In this document: positions 35,431 through 44,700 of the stretch, piece after piece
Numbering within the stretch: position 1 is the first letter of the stretch
Layout of the letters: each line of letters begins with the position of its first letter
NCBI GenBank assembly: GCA_044225675.1
Contig: JBGAIH010000014.1
Span: 1 to 64,000, forward strand
From: JACMQX01 sp044225675
GTDB lineage: Bacteria > Pseudomonadota > Gammaproteobacteria > Burkholderiales > Burkholderiaceae_C
DNA: 64,000 nt
Direction: 5' to 3'
Program-made: the position numbers and the translations under genes
The notes under the pieces: model-generated
What the model saw: the letters and a program-made list of their open reading frames with translations, nothing else
The model's database searches: none
What the model was told of the DNA's origin: nothing

Positions 35431-36186
35431 TCAGTGCCCTCCCCCGCCGGTGCTGGCGACGAAGCCAGGGACGCGGACCTTCTTTTCGATGAAGGCCATG
35501 ATCCGGTTGATGGCCAGCGCGGAGATGATGTAGAGCGCGGTGACCGCCATGTAGATCTCGATGCCGCGCGAGGTTTCCTCTCCGGCCTGCTGCGCGAAGA
35601 AGGTCAGCTCGGTGATGGACACGGCGAATGCCACCGACGAGTTCTTGAAGATGTTCATGCTCTCGCTGGTCAGCGGCGGAATGATGATGCGGTAGGCCAT
35701 CGGCAACAGGACGTAGCGATAGTACTGCGGCGTGGTCATGCCCAGCGCCATGCCTGCGTAGCGCTGGCCTCGCGGCAGCGCCTGCACGCCGGCCCTCACC
35801 TGCTCGGCGATACGCGCCGAGGTGAACAGGCCCAGCCCCATGACCACGAGCGCCAGCTTGGGCATGTCGGCAAACAGCGGAAAGAGAACCGGCACCACGT
35901 GGTACCAGAGAAAGATCTGCACGAGCAGGGGGATGTTGCGGAAGAACTCCACCCAGACGTTGCCCAGACGGACCAGCCACGGGCTGTTGGGCAGCGTGCG
36001 CAGCGTGCCGATGATGGATCCGACGATCAGGGCGACGATCAGCGACAGGACAGCCACCATGATGGTCTGGCCCCATGCCTGGAACAGCCACTGAAGATAG
36101 GTCTGCGTGTCACCGGAACCGAAGCAACCCTTGACCGGTTCCTTGTCGATGGTGTCCATGCAGAACACCTGCCATTCCAGGGCCAT
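35431..36186 (-). CDS. gltJ: Glutamate/aspartate ABC transporter, permease GltJ
   Basis: 251-residue partner permease. A periplasmic start (residues about 1-30, with VFCMDTIDKEPVKGCFGSGD) precedes five membrane helices; the EAA loop is EQVRAGVQALPRGQRYAGMALG. The two cysteines in the N-terminal segment are common to GltJ proteins as I recall. It lies 80 bases behind gltI across a strong hairpin. Confidence 0.92.
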   Translation of the reverse strand: MALEWQVFCMDTIDKEPVKGCFGSGDTQTYLQWLFQAWGQTIMVAVLSLIVALIVGSIIGTLRTLPNSPWLVRLGNVWVEFFRNIPLLVQIFLWYHVVPVLFPLFADMPKLALVVMGLGLFTSARIAEQVRAGVQALPRGQRYAGMALGMTTPQYYRYVLLPMAYRIIIPPLTSESMNIFKNSSVAFAVSITELTFFAQQAGEETSRGIEIYMAVTALYIISALAINRIMAFIEKKVRVPGFVASTGGGGH

Positions 36187-36216
36187 TACTTCTCCTCGAT
36201 TGATTCAATATGCAAA

Positions 36217-36248
36217 CGCCCGCCCCCCTGACGCAGGCGGGGCGGGCG
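36217..36248 (-). terminator. Hairpin between gltI and gltJ (partial terminator or RNA stabiliser)
   Basis: A perfect 10-bp GC stem: CGCCCGCCCC (36217-36226) pairs with GGGGCGGGCG (36239-36248), with a 12-base loop and only three T after it on the minus strand. Such structures after a binding-protein gene commonly let that protein be made in excess over the permeases; here that is inference. Confidence 0.6.
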
Positions 36249-36266
36249 CTTGATACTACTCCCGAA

Positions 36267-37154
36267 TTACTTCTTGTTGTAGTCTTCGGCGGGCTTGTCG
36301 GACGGGTTGGCCACGAGGCCCTTGAGGATGTCGCCCATGGCCAGATTCACGCTCGTGTTCTTCGGCGGGATCGGGCTCATGAACCACTTCGCGTAGAGCT
36401 TGTTGAGCTCGCCGCTCTTCATCTGGGCCTTGATGTAGTCGTCGACGGCCTTCTTGAAGGCCGGGTCGTCCTTGCGGATCATGATGGCGATCGGCTCGAC
36501 GTTCAGGGTTTCGCCAACGATCGCATAGTCCTTGGGCGACTTCGACGCGGCGATCAGGCCGGCCAGGATGTTGTCGTCCATCACGAAGGCATCAGCGCGG
36601 CCGGATTCGAGCAGCAGGAAGCTGTCGGCGTGGTCCTTGCCATAGACTTCCTTGAAGTCCACGCCGTTGGCGCGCTCATGCTTGCGCAGCAGGGCCACCG
36701 AGGTCGTGCCCGTGGTCGTGGCGAGGTTCTTGCCGTTGAGCTGGGCGATCGACTTGATGCCCGACGATGCCTTGACGGCGGTGCGCACTTCGGTCACGAA
36801 GGTCGTCACGGCGAAGGCGACGTCCTTCTGGCGGGCGGCATTGTTGGTGGTGGAGCCGCACTCGATGTCGACGGTGCCGTTCTGCACCAGGGGAATGCGG
36901 TTGGCGGACGTCACGGGCGTGTATTCCACCTTGGCGCCGGGAGCGACGGCCTTGATGATGTTTTCGCACAGTTCGACGTGGTAGCCGGTGAACTTGCCGT
37001 CGCCCAAGGTGTAGGACAGCGGAGCCGACGATTCGCGAACGCCCATCACGATCTTGCCGGAGGCCTTGACCTTGGCGAGGGTGTCGTTCGCCTGGGCCAT
37101 GGCGGCACCGGATGCGACGGCGGCGATGGCGATTGCCAGAACATGCTTCTTCAT
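36267..37154 (-). CDS. gltI: Glutamate/aspartate-binding periplasmic protein
   Basis: 295 residues; signal peptide MKKHVLAIAIAAVASGAAMA with cleavage expected after AMA, then a type 2 periplasmic-binding fold: GKIVMGVRESSAPLSY near residue 33, GYHVELCENI, DIECGSTTNNAARQKDVAFA, TGTTSVALLRKH. These match the Glu/Asp-specific GltI group. ATG 37154 has TAGGAG 6 bases upstream. It is the first and probably most expressed gene of gltIJKL. Confidence 0.94.
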   Translation of the reverse strand: MKKHVLAIAIAAVASGAAMAQANDTLAKVKASGKIVMGVRESSAPLSYTLGDGKFTGYHVELCENIIKAVAPGAKVEYTPVTSANRIPLVQNGTVDIECGSTTNNAARQKDVAFAVTTFVTEVRTAVKASSGIKSIAQLNGKNLATTTGTTSVALLRKHERANGVDFKEVYGKDHADSFLLLESGRADAFVMDDNILAGLIAASKSPKDYAIVGETLNVEPIAIMIRKDDPAFKKAVDDYIKAQMKSGELNKLYAKWFMSPIPPKNTSVNLAMGDILKGLVANPSDKPAEDYNKK

Positions 37155-37527
37155 AAAAACTCCTAAGGTGAAGCGTTACGGTAAGTAGAAAACGGAATTC
37201 TAGAGAGTCGGCCTTGCGGGAATACCCGCAGAGGTGCGCAACAGCCTCGCAAAGGGGCAGGACCAGGCCGTGATGCCTCGATCTGGTGCAACCCACGCCG
37301 CGATGCAACGTGGAATCTCACCGACCGGGGGCATCTCCCTTGTTTCCTGCCTGCCACCATGGCAAAGCAGTCTTCATGCCCACTGTTCCGACACCCGAGC
37401 CGCCGTCAGCGGGCGGTCAGGCCCATCGATGGCACCCCAGGCGAGTGCCTTTTTCGAGGTTGCGCGACTGTAGATGGCAGGTTTGTGAAACACCAATGCA
37501 TTTTGGGCGCACAAGTATGCAAGGAAT
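37155..37527. other. Intergenic region upstream of gltI
   Basis: 373 bases between gltI and the LysR-type gene. It must contain the gltI promoter (a TAGAAT hexamer lies on the minus strand near 37199-37204, without a good -35) and the end of the LysR transcript. A short dyad around AATGCATT lies near 37500. No open frame or RNA gene was recognised. Confidence 0.5.
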
Positions 37528-38469
37528 TTATAAGGCGGCGCCAGCCTGTTTCTGCGCCTGAAGATAGGCCCAGAGCGCCTGGGCAATGCCCTTGGGCGCG
37601 CTCTGGCTCAAGGGTTTCTCCCTATACACGCGTACATCCATGGTCATTTCGAGGCCGCCGACGTCAGGTGGCGCGGCGTTCACCAGCTTGCGCGCACGCA
37701 GCTCCTTCTTGACGGCGCTGTAGGGCAGGAAGGCGATGCCGTGCCCCTCCAGCGCCATGACCTTGAGGCCCTCGGCCATGTCGGTTTCGTAGACCCGGTC
37801 CAGATGAATCGCGGCCGGCGACTGCTTGAGGATGAGTTCCACGATCCGCCCGAGATACGCGCCGGGTGCATAGCCGAGATAGGGCAAGGGCTGCCCCGCG
37901 CGTCCCGGCAGCCGGTACAGGGGGGCTCCGTCGGCATCGGCCTTCACATAGGGCGCCATGACCTCCTGCCCGAGGCTCACGAATTCGTAGCGGTCCGGGT
38001 CGAGCTGAAAGGGCTGGGAGCTGTGGTGATAGGCGATCAGCAGATCGCAGCTACCCTCGATGAGACGCATCACGGCGTCGTGGACATTGAGGGCGATCAG
38101 CCGGCTCTTGATCGGACCGAACTTCTGCCGCAGTGCCGAGACCCAGGCCGGGAAAAAGGTGAAGGCCAGCGTGTGCGGCACGGCGAACTCGATCACGTCC
38201 TTGCCGGACGTGGCATGGCCGCGCAGCATCGCGCGCGTGCTCTGCAGCGCCTGGAGCATCTCGAGCGACTGGGCATACAGGGTCTCGCCGGCGGGCGTCA
38301 GGCGCGTCGGGTAGGAGGAGCGGTCGACCAGATCGGTGCCGGCCCAGGCCTCGAGTGCCTGGATCCGGCGCGAGAAAGCAGGTTGCGTCACATGGCGCAG
38401 CATTGCCGAACGGCTGAAGCTGCGGGTTTCGGCCAAGCTGACGAAGTCTTCCAGCCATTTGGTTTCCAT
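37528..38469 (-). CDS. LysR-family transcriptional regulator
   Basis: 313 residues; winged HTH at about residues 2-60 (WLEDFVSLAETRSFSRSAMLRHVTQPAFSRRIQ split over helices 1-3), then a periplasmic-binding-like effector domain from about 90. The ligand is unknown. It lies upstream of gltI in the same direction, 59 bases behind the Atm1-type transporter gene, so a role in Glt control is possible but not shown. Confidence 0.9.
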   Translation of the reverse strand: METKWLEDFVSLAETRSFSRSAMLRHVTQPAFSRRIQALEAWAGTDLVDRSSYPTRLTPAGETLYAQSLEMLQALQSTRAMLRGHATSGKDVIEFAVPHTLAFTFFPAWVSALRQKFGPIKSRLIALNVHDAVMRLIEGSCDLLIAYHHSSQPFQLDPDRYEFVSLGQEVMAPYVKADADGAPLYRLPGRAGQPLPYLGYAPGAYLGRIVELILKQSPAAIHLDRVYETDMAEGLKVMALEGHGIAFLPYSAVKKELRARKLVNAAPPDVGGLEMTMDVRVYREKPLSQSAPKGIAQALWAYLQAQKQAGAAL

Positions 38470-38528
38470 GGCGGGATTATGGCCGTGCGCCGCCTGCCGC
38501 CGCTACCGGCCCTGCGGCCCGGCTGCGG

Positions 38529-40439
38529 CTACAGGGCCTGCGGTTCGGCCACCGCCTGCGGCCCGGCCACCCCCTGCGGTGCCTGTTGCTGCAGTGCCCA
38601 CATCCGCGCATAGCGTCCGCCGGCAGCGAGCAGTTCGGCATGGGTGCCGCGCTCGATGATGCGGCCCGCGTCCATGACGAGGATCTCGTGCGCATCCACG
38701 ACGGTGGAGAGGCGGTGCGCGATGACCAGCGTGGTCTTGTTCTGGGCCGCGCTGCGCAGCTCGGCCTGGATCGCGCGCTCGTTGGCCGAGTCCAGCGCGG
38801 AAGTCGCCTCGTCGAAGATCATGACGGGCGGATTCTTCAGCAGCGTGCGGGCGATGGCCACCCGCTGCTTTTCGCCACCCGACAGCTTGAGGCCGCGCTC
38901 GCCCACCATGGTGCCGTAGCCCTTGGGCGTGGACGCGATGAAGTCATGGATGCGGGCCGCCCGCGCGGCCGCCTCGACCTCCGCCTGGCTGGCGCCCGCG
39001 CGGCCATAGGCGATGTTGTAGGCGATCGTGTCGTTGAACAGCACGGTGTCCTGCGGCACGATGCCGATGGCCTGCCGCACGCTGGCCTGGGTCACGCTGC
39101 GGATGTCCTGGCCTGCCATGAGAATGCGGCCGCCGTCGATGGCCGGCTGGCCGGGGATGCCCACGTCGTAGAAGCGGAACAGCAGCCGCGCGAGCGTGGA
39201 CTTGCCCGAGCCCGACGGCCCGACCACGGCCACGGTCTTGCCGGACGGGATCTCGAAACTCACGTCGCGCAGGATCGGGCGCTGCGGCTCGTAGGCGAAG
39301 TTGACGTGCTCGAAGCGCACCGTCCAGTCGACGCCCGGCTCGCCGGCAGGCGGCAGCGGCGGCGCGCCGGGCACGTCGGCGATCTCCCGCTCGCGCTCCA
39401 TGAGCGTGAACATCTTGTCCAGATCGGTCAGGCTCTGCTTGATCTCCCGGTACAGCACGCCGAGAAAGTTCAGCGGGATGTAGAGCTGGATCATGAAGGC
39501 GTTGACCATGACCAGGTCGCCCAGGGTCATGCGGCCGTCCACCACCCCCTGCGTGGCGCGCCACAGCATGGCGACCAGCCCGATGGCGATGATGAGCTGC
39601 TGGCCCGTGTTGAGCATCGACAGCGTGGTCTGGCTCTTGAGCCGCGCCCGGCGCAGCCGCTCCAGGCTCTCGTCGTAGCGGCCGGCCTCGAAACCTTCGT
39701 TGTTGAAGTACTTGACGGTTTCGTAGTTCAGCAGCGAGTCGATGGCCTTGGTGTGGGCCGCCGAGTCGAACTCGTTGGCCTCCTTGCGGTATTTGGTGCG
39801 CCACTCGGTGACCGTGACCGTGAAGACGATGTACACCGCGAGCGCCGCGAGCGTGATCCAGGCAAACCAGGCGTCGAACTTCACCGCCAGGATCGACAGC
39901 ACCAGCGCCACTTCGATCAGCGTGGGCACGATGCTGTAGAGCGAATAGGAGATCAGCGATTCGATGCCGCGCACGCCGCGCTCGATGTCCCGCGTCATGC
40001 CGCCGGTCTGCCGCTCCAGGTGAAAGCGCAGGCTCAGCGCATGCAGGTGGCGGAAGGTCTCCAGCGCGATGCTGCGGGCGGCGCCCTGGGTCGCCTTGGC
40101 AAACACCAGCTCGCGCAGTTCCGTGAACAGCGAGGTCGACAGCCGCAGCAGGCCGTAGGCCACCAGCAGTCCGACCGGAACGACCAGCACCGCCGCCGGG
40201 TCGCCCGGCTTGAAGCTCATGGCGTCCACGAGGTTCTTGAGCAGCACCGGCACGCCCACGTTGGCCACCTTGGCGCCCACCATGAAGGCCAGCGCCGCGA
40301 GCACGCGCCACTTGTAGTTCCAGAGATAGGGAAACAGCCGGCGCAGGGTGGCCCAGTCGGTGTGCCGGCGCGGCGCCGTCACGGCGGCGCCCGATGCGGG
40401 CTGAGGGGAGGAAGTGGCAAGTTCGCCGGCTTGGCGCAT
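38529..40439 (-). CDS. Atm1/HMT1-type ABC exporter (membrane and ATPase domains fused)
   Basis: 636 residues from ATG 40439. Six membrane helices in residues about 45-330, then the ATPase: Walker A GPSGSGKSTLARLL near 410, signature LSGGEKQRVAIARTLL, Walker B VMIFDEATSALD, H-loop VIAHRLSTV. NYETVKYFNNEGFEAGRYDE and the long coupling pattern match the Atm1/HMT1 group, which in bacteria exports glutathione conjugates of metals or related sulfur compounds. Divergent from the thioesterase gene with only 38 bases between. Confidence 0.88.
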   Translation of the reverse strand: MRQAGELATSSPQPASGAAVTAPRRHTDWATLRRLFPYLWNYKWRVLAALAFMVGAKVANVGVPVLLKNLVDAMSFKPGDPAAVLVVPVGLLVAYGLLRLSTSLFTELRELVFAKATQGAARSIALETFRHLHALSLRFHLERQTGGMTRDIERGVRGIESLISYSLYSIVPTLIEVALVLSILAVKFDAWFAWITLAALAVYIVFTVTVTEWRTKYRKEANEFDSAAHTKAIDSLLNYETVKYFNNEGFEAGRYDESLERLRRARLKSQTTLSMLNTGQQLIIAIGLVAMLWRATQGVVDGRMTLGDLVMVNAFMIQLYIPLNFLGVLYREIKQSLTDLDKMFTLMEREREIADVPGAPPLPPAGEPGVDWTVRFEHVNFAYEPQRPILRDVSFEIPSGKTVAVVGPSGSGKSTLARLLFRFYDVGIPGQPAIDGGRILMAGQDIRSVTQASVRQAIGIVPQDTVLFNDTIAYNIAYGRAGASQAEVEAAARAARIHDFIASTPKGYGTMVGERGLKLSGGEKQRVAIARTLLKNPPVMIFDEATSALDSANERAIQAELRSAAQNKTTLVIAHRLSTVVDAHEILVMDAGRIIERGTHAELLAAGGRYARMWALQQQAPQGVAGPQAVAEPQAL

Positions 40440-40477
40440 GAAGGACAATCGTGGGTTATCTGCCGGAGATTGTGCCC

Positions 40478-40894
40478 ATGTCCAACAATTCAAGCGCGCC
40501 GGGCATCGAATTGCCCGCCGACAAGGAGCTGGTGCTCAAGGTCATTCCCATGCCCGCCGACTGCAACGCCAATGGCGACATCTTCGGCGGCTGGGTCATG
40601 GCGCATGTCGATCTGGCCGGCGCCGTGCTGCCGGCCCGGCACGTGCAGGGGCGGATGGCCACGGTCGCCGTCAACCAGTTCATCTTCAAGCAGCCGGTCA
40701 AGGTCGGCGACATCCTGTCCTTCTTCGCCGAAGTCACGCGCATCGGCCGCACGTCGGTGACCGTCCAGGTGGAGGTCTATGCGGAGCGCTTCGGCGCGCA
40801 GGGCCGCTATGTGCGCGTCACCGAGGCGTCCCTCACCTACGTGGCCATCGACGAGTCGGGCCGTCCCCGGCCGATTGCGCCGCCGGCCGACTGA
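40478..40894 (+). CDS. Acyl-CoA thioesterase, YciA-like hotdog fold
   Basis: 138 residues. NANGDIFGGWVMAHVDLAG is the hotdog signature with the catalytic Asp region of YciA/ACOT-type thioesterases, and VNQFIFKQPVKVGDIL follows as in that family. The ATG at 40478 (MSNNSSAPG) is preferred over a GTG 27 bases upstream because it has GGAG about 10 bases ahead. It hydrolyses acyl-CoA of unspecified chain length. Convergent with the enoyl-CoA hydratase gene. Confidence 0.88.
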   Translation: MSNNSSAPGIELPADKELVLKVIPMPADCNANGDIFGGWVMAHVDLAGAVLPARHVQGRMATVAVNQFIFKQPVKVGDILSFFAEVTRIGRTSVTVQVEVYAERFGAQGRYVRVTEASLTYVAIDESGRPRPIAPPAD

Positions 40895-40903
40895 AAGCCA
40901 CCG

Positions 40904-40931
40904 GGCCGGCTGCCGGTATCGCTGGCCGGCC
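40904..40931. terminator. GC hairpin between convergent thioesterase and enoyl-CoA hydratase genes
   Basis: GGCCGGC (40904-40910) pairs with GCCGGCC (40925-40931), loop of 14 bases, 9 bases after the thioesterase stop. There is no T run, so at best a weak or bidirectional transcript end. Confidence 0.35.
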
Positions 40932-40995
40932 TTCATCGGTGGCGGACGAAGCGCAAGCCTGCCTCACTGGACGCCGCAGTTCCTGCGCCTTGCGC

Positions 40996-41799
40996 TCAGC
41001 CCGCGTCGAACGTGCCATGCCGCCCCTGCCCGGCCGCGAACCGCCCGGCGCCCTCCACGCCGTCGGCAATGCAGTGCCTGCCACGCCGCCACTCCTGATG
41101 CAGCGCCTGCGCGAGTGGCAGGTCCCACTGGCGATAGGCGCTCTCGCGATCCGCCAGCATCGTGCGCTGCGGAAAGCGCGCCAGGGACTGCGCCAGCTGC
41201 ACCGCCTGCGCGCAGGCCTGGCCGGCAGGCACGACCCGATTGGCCAGGCCCATGCCCAGCGCCTCGGCAGCGCTGACCTTGCGGCCGGTGAGGATCAGGT
41301 CCATGGCATGGCCCATGCCGACCAGGCGCGGCAGGCGCACCGTGCCTCCGTCGATCAGCGGCACGCCGAAGCGCCGGCAGTAGACGCCGAAGTACGCGTC
41401 CTCGTCCATCACACGCATGTCGCACCACAGCGCCAGCTCCATGCCGCCGGCAACGGCTGCGCCGCTGACTGCCGCGATGACGGGCTTGCTGAGCGTCATC
41501 CGGCTCGGCCCCATCGGTCCGGGCGGCTGCGGCTGTTCCGGCTCGAAGTCGAGTGCATCGAACGGCGCCTCCCCCTGCCCCGCCAGCTTCGCTCCGGCCT
41601 GCAGGTCCCAGCCCGCGCAGAAATGACCGTGCGCTCCGTGGAAGACCGCGACCCGCGCCTCCTCGTCCGCCTCGAACGCGAGAAAGGCCTGATGCAGTTG
41701 CAAGGCGGTGGCCGCATCGACCGCGTTGCGCACGGCGGGCCGGTCCAGTGTCACGATGGTGACCGCCCCTTCCCTTCTGGTTTTCACTGAGTTTTCCAT
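40996..41799 (-). CDS. Enoyl-CoA hydratase/isomerase family protein
   Basis: 267 residues from ATG 41799. Crotonase fold: TLDRPAVRNAVDAATALQLH near residue 18, the CoA-oxyanion region HGHFCAGWDLQ near 58, and SGAAVAGGMELALWCDMRV near 108. The residue after GGG in the second oxyanion motif and the catalytic glutamates: one Glu (GGMELALWCD) is visible; the second could not be placed. Substrate unknown. It is divergent from livH (106 bases apart), and with the thioesterase it frames a CoA-ester gene neighbourhood. Confidence 0.85.
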   Translation of the reverse strand: MENSVKTRREGAVTIVTLDRPAVRNAVDAATALQLHQAFLAFEADEEARVAVFHGAHGHFCAGWDLQAGAKLAGQGEAPFDALDFEPEQPQPPGPMGPSRMTLSKPVIAAVSGAAVAGGMELALWCDMRVMDEDAYFGVYCRRFGVPLIDGGTVRLPRLVGMGHAMDLILTGRKVSAAEALGMGLANRVVPAGQACAQAVQLAQSLARFPQRTMLADRESAYRQWDLPLAQALHQEWRRGRHCIADGVEGAGRFAAGQGRHGTFDAG

Positions 41800-41905
41800 A
41801 GAGCATCCATTAAAGGAGTCCCATTTGTGCGCCGTATGCGGAACAACCCTGAGGACAGGGCGATAGCCTGCACATATAACCCGGCAAAGCAAGAAGGGAA
41901 CACGT

Positions 41906-42781
41906 GTGCAATTTCTTCAGCTGGTGATCAGCGGCGTCTCGCAAGGATGCATCTATGGCCTGATCGCGCTGGGCTTTGTCCTGATCTACAAGGCGACGGA
42001 GACGGTGAGCTTCGCGCAGGGCGAGCTGATGATGCTGGGCGCCTTCGGCGGCCTGGCCTGCATGACGCTGATGGGCTTTCCCTTCTGGCTCGCGGTGCCC
42101 AGCGCCATCGCGGCGATGGCGGTGTTCGGCGTCGTGCTCGAACGCGTCGTGATCCGTCCCATCCTCGGGCAGCCCGCGTTCTCGATCGTCATGCTCACCA
42201 TCGGCATCGGCTACGTCGCGCGCGGGCTGATCACCATGATCCCCGGCATCGGCACCGAAACGCATACGCTGCCGGTGCCGTACAAGGACATGACCTGGAA
42301 TCTCGGCCCGCTGGTGCTGGCGGTGGAACAGGTGGCCGTGATCGCTGCCACGGCGGTGCTGTGCCTGCTGCTCTTCATGATGTTCCGCTACAGCAAGGTC
42401 GGCATCGCGATGCAGGCGGCCTCGCAGAACCAGCTCGCGGCCTACTACATGGGCATTCCGGTCAAGCGGCTCAACGGGCTGGTGTGGGGCCTTGCAGCGG
42501 CGGTGGCGGCGGTGGCCGGGCTGCTGCTGGCGCCCATCACCTTCGTCCACGCAAACATGGGCTTCATCGGCCTGAAGGCCTTCCCCGCAGCCGTGGTCGG
42601 CGGCTTCGGCAGCCTGCCTGGTGCCATCGTCGGCGGCCTGATCATCGGCGTGGTCGAGTCCCTCTCGGGCTTCTACCTGCCTCAGGGCTTCAAGGACACG
42701 GCGGCCTACATCGTGGTGCTGGGCATGCTGATGGTCAAGCCCAACGGCCTGTTCGGCGAGAAGCTGCGCAAGAAAGTCTGA
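41906..42781 (+). CDS. livH: Branched-chain/carboxylate ABC transporter, permease LivH
   Basis: 291-residue permease with eight predicted membrane helices. The start SGVSQGCIYGLIALGFVLIY and the later AFPAAVVGGFGSLPGAIVGG are LivH marks. The start is a GTG at 41906 with GAAGGGAA about 6 bases upstream. First gene of livHMGF-CoA ligase-livK. Confidence 0.92.
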   Translation: MQFLQLVISGVSQGCIYGLIALGFVLIYKATETVSFAQGELMMLGAFGGLACMTLMGFPFWLAVPSAIAAMAVFGVVLERVVIRPILGQPAFSIVMLTIGIGYVARGLITMIPGIGTETHTLPVPYKDMTWNLGPLVLAVEQVAVIAATAVLCLLLFMMFRYSKVGIAMQAASQNQLAAYYMGIPVKRLNGLVWGLAAAVAAVAGLLLAPITFVHANMGFIGLKAFPAAVVGGFGSLPGAIVGGLIIGVVESLSGFYLPQGFKDTAAYIVVLGMLMVKPNGLFGEKLRKKV

Positions 42782-42794
42782 GGACCCCTGCACC

Positions 42795-43871
42795 ATGCGT
42801 TTCATCTTCAAGACCGACTACGGCCAGGACATCAACCTGGCCAAGCACGGCGGCCATGTGTTCTGGTACAGCGCGCTCGCCCTGCTGCTGGTCGCCGCGC
42901 CCTGGCTGCTGACGGAATACTGGCTGGCGCAACTGACCTTCATCCTGATCTACTCGATCGTCGGGCTGGGGCTGATGGTGCTGGCGGGTTTTACCGGCCT
43001 GTTTTCCATCGGGCACGCGGCCTTCCTGGGGGTCGGCGCCTACACGCAGGCCGTCTTCACCAACATGGGCGTTCCGTTTCCGATCGCGCTGGTGCTGGCC
43101 GGTCTGCTGTCGGCAGCGGTGGGCGTGGTGGTCGGCCTGCCGGCGCTGCGCGTCAAGGGCATCTACCTGGGCATCGCGACGCTCTCGTTCGGCTTCATCG
43201 TCGAGGAAGTGCTGGCACGCTGGGAGTCGGTCACCGGCGGCAATGCGGGCATCCATGTGAAGGCGCCCGACATCTTCGGCTGGAAGGTGGGCTCGGGCGA
43301 CGGCTTCTACTTCCTGTGTCTCGTGATCACGGTGGTGGCGACGCTGGCCATCCTGAACCTGCTGCGCTCGCCCACCGGGCGCGCCTTCGTGGCCATCCGC
43401 GATTCCGAAATCTCGGCCCAGAGCATGGGCATCCATCTGGCGCGCTACAAGACGCTGTCCTTCGCCATCTCCGCCGCGCTGGCCGGCATCGGCGGCGCTC
43501 TGTATGCGCACAAGCTCTCGTTCATCTCGCCCGACCAGTTCAACATCATCCAGTCGATCGACCTGCTGCTCATGGTGGTGATCGGCGGCCTGGGCTTCGT
43601 GCATGGCGCCTTCCTCGGCGCGATTTTCCTGATCTCCATGCCGCAGCTCATCTCCCTGAGCAAGGACTGGCTGCCGGCGGCCATCGGCCAGGCGCCCGGG
43701 CTGCAGTCGGTGGTGTACGGGGCGGTGCTGATCGGCTTCGTGCTGTTCGAGCCCATGGGGCTGTACGGACGCTGGCTCAAGGTCCGCACCTATCTGCAGC
43801 TGTTCCCGTTCTATCGCAAGGGCCTGTTCAAGCGGCAGAAGTCCTTCCAGAAATCCGACCGGCTCAAATGA
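42795..43871 (+). CDS. livM: Branched-chain/carboxylate ABC transporter, permease LivM
   Basis: 358-residue partner permease. About 30 soluble residues precede the first helix; GLGLMVLAGFTGLFSIGHAA and SAALAGIGGALYAHKLSFISP are LivM family motifs. The C-terminal 35 residues are basic and soluble. It lies 13 bases after livH. Confidence 0.92.
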   Translation: MRFIFKTDYGQDINLAKHGGHVFWYSALALLLVAAPWLLTEYWLAQLTFILIYSIVGLGLMVLAGFTGLFSIGHAAFLGVGAYTQAVFTNMGVPFPIALVLAGLLSAAVGVVVGLPALRVKGIYLGIATLSFGFIVEEVLARWESVTGGNAGIHVKAPDIFGWKVGSGDGFYFLCLVITVVATLAILNLLRSPTGRAFVAIRDSEISAQSMGIHLARYKTLSFAISAALAGIGGALYAHKLSFISPDQFNIIQSIDLLLMVVIGGLGFVHGAFLGAIFLISMPQLISLSKDWLPAAIGQAPGLQSVVYGAVLIGFVLFEPMGLYGRWLKVRTYLQLFPFYRKGLFKRQKSFQKSDRLK

Positions 43872-43902
43872 AGCATCCCGCACCGACTCCAGGGCTGACC
43901 CC

Positions 43903-44700
43903 ATGACCGACGTCCTTCTCTCGGCCCGCAATCTCGGCGTGCGCTTCGGCGGCGTGCTGGCGGTCAACAACGTGAGCTTCGACGTGCGGCGCGGCGAAGT
44001 GTTCACCCTGATCGGCCCCAATGGTGCCGGCAAGACCACCGTCTTCAACCTGATCAGCCGCATCTACACGCCGACGACCGGCCAGATCGACTACGAGGGC
44101 CAGCCGCTGACGCAGCAGCCGCCGCACCGCATCGCCTCGCTCGGCATCGCGCGCACCTTCCAGAACATCGAGCTGTTCGAGCACGCCACCGTGCTGCACA
44201 ACCTGCTGATCGGCCGCCACACGCACCGCAGCTCCGGGCTGTGGGCCGAGATGCTCTTCACCCGCAAGACGCGCCAGGCCGAGATCGACGCCCGCCGCAA
44301 GGTGGAAGAGGTGATCGACTTCCTCGACCTGCAGCACCATCGCGATTCGCTGGTGGCGGGCCTGCCCTATGGCGTGCGCAAGGTGGTGGAGCTGGCGCGG
44401 GCCCTGTGCACCGAGCCCAGGCTGCTGCTGCTTGACGAGCCGTCCTCGGGCCTGAATGTCGAGGAGACCGAGGACATGGCGTTCTGGATCCAGGACATCA
44501 AGCATGAGCTGGGCATCACGGTGCTGATGGTCGAGCACGACATGACGCTGGTCTCGCGCGTGTCCGACCGGGTGCTCGCCATGAACCAGGGCGAGGTCCT
44601 GGCCATGGGCACGCCGCGCGAAGTGCAGACCCATCCCGGCGTGGTCGAGGCCTACCTCGGCTCGGTCGACGATGTTTCATCCCTCAGGAGGCAGGCATGA
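43903..44700 (+). CDS. livG: Branched-chain/carboxylate ABC transporter, ATPase LivG
   Basis: 265 residues: Walker A GPNGAGKTT near residue 37, QNIELFEHATVLHNLLIGRH in the Q-loop region, the family-specific signature GLPYGVRKVVELARAL (instead of LSGGQ), Walker B LLLLDEPSSGLN, and VEHDMTLV. It overlaps livF by 4 bases. Confidence 0.93.
   Translation: MTDVLLSARNLGVRFGGVLAVNNVSFDVRRGEVFTLIGPNGAGKTTVFNLISRIYTPTTGQIDYEGQPLTQQPPHRIASLGIARTFQNIELFEHATVLHNLLIGRHTHRSSGLWAEMLFTRKTRQAEIDARRKVEEVIDFLDLQHHRDSLVAGLPYGVRKVVELARALCTEPRLLLLDEPSSGLNVEETEDMAFWIQDIKHELGITVLMVEHDMTLVSRVSDRVLAMNQGEVLAMGTPREVQTHPGVVEAYLGSVDDVSSLRRQA

Noticed and set aside
37490..37520. AATGCATT dyad as a gltI operator
   Set aside because: It lies about 350 bases from the gltI start and is short; it is more likely chance or related to the end of the LysR gene.
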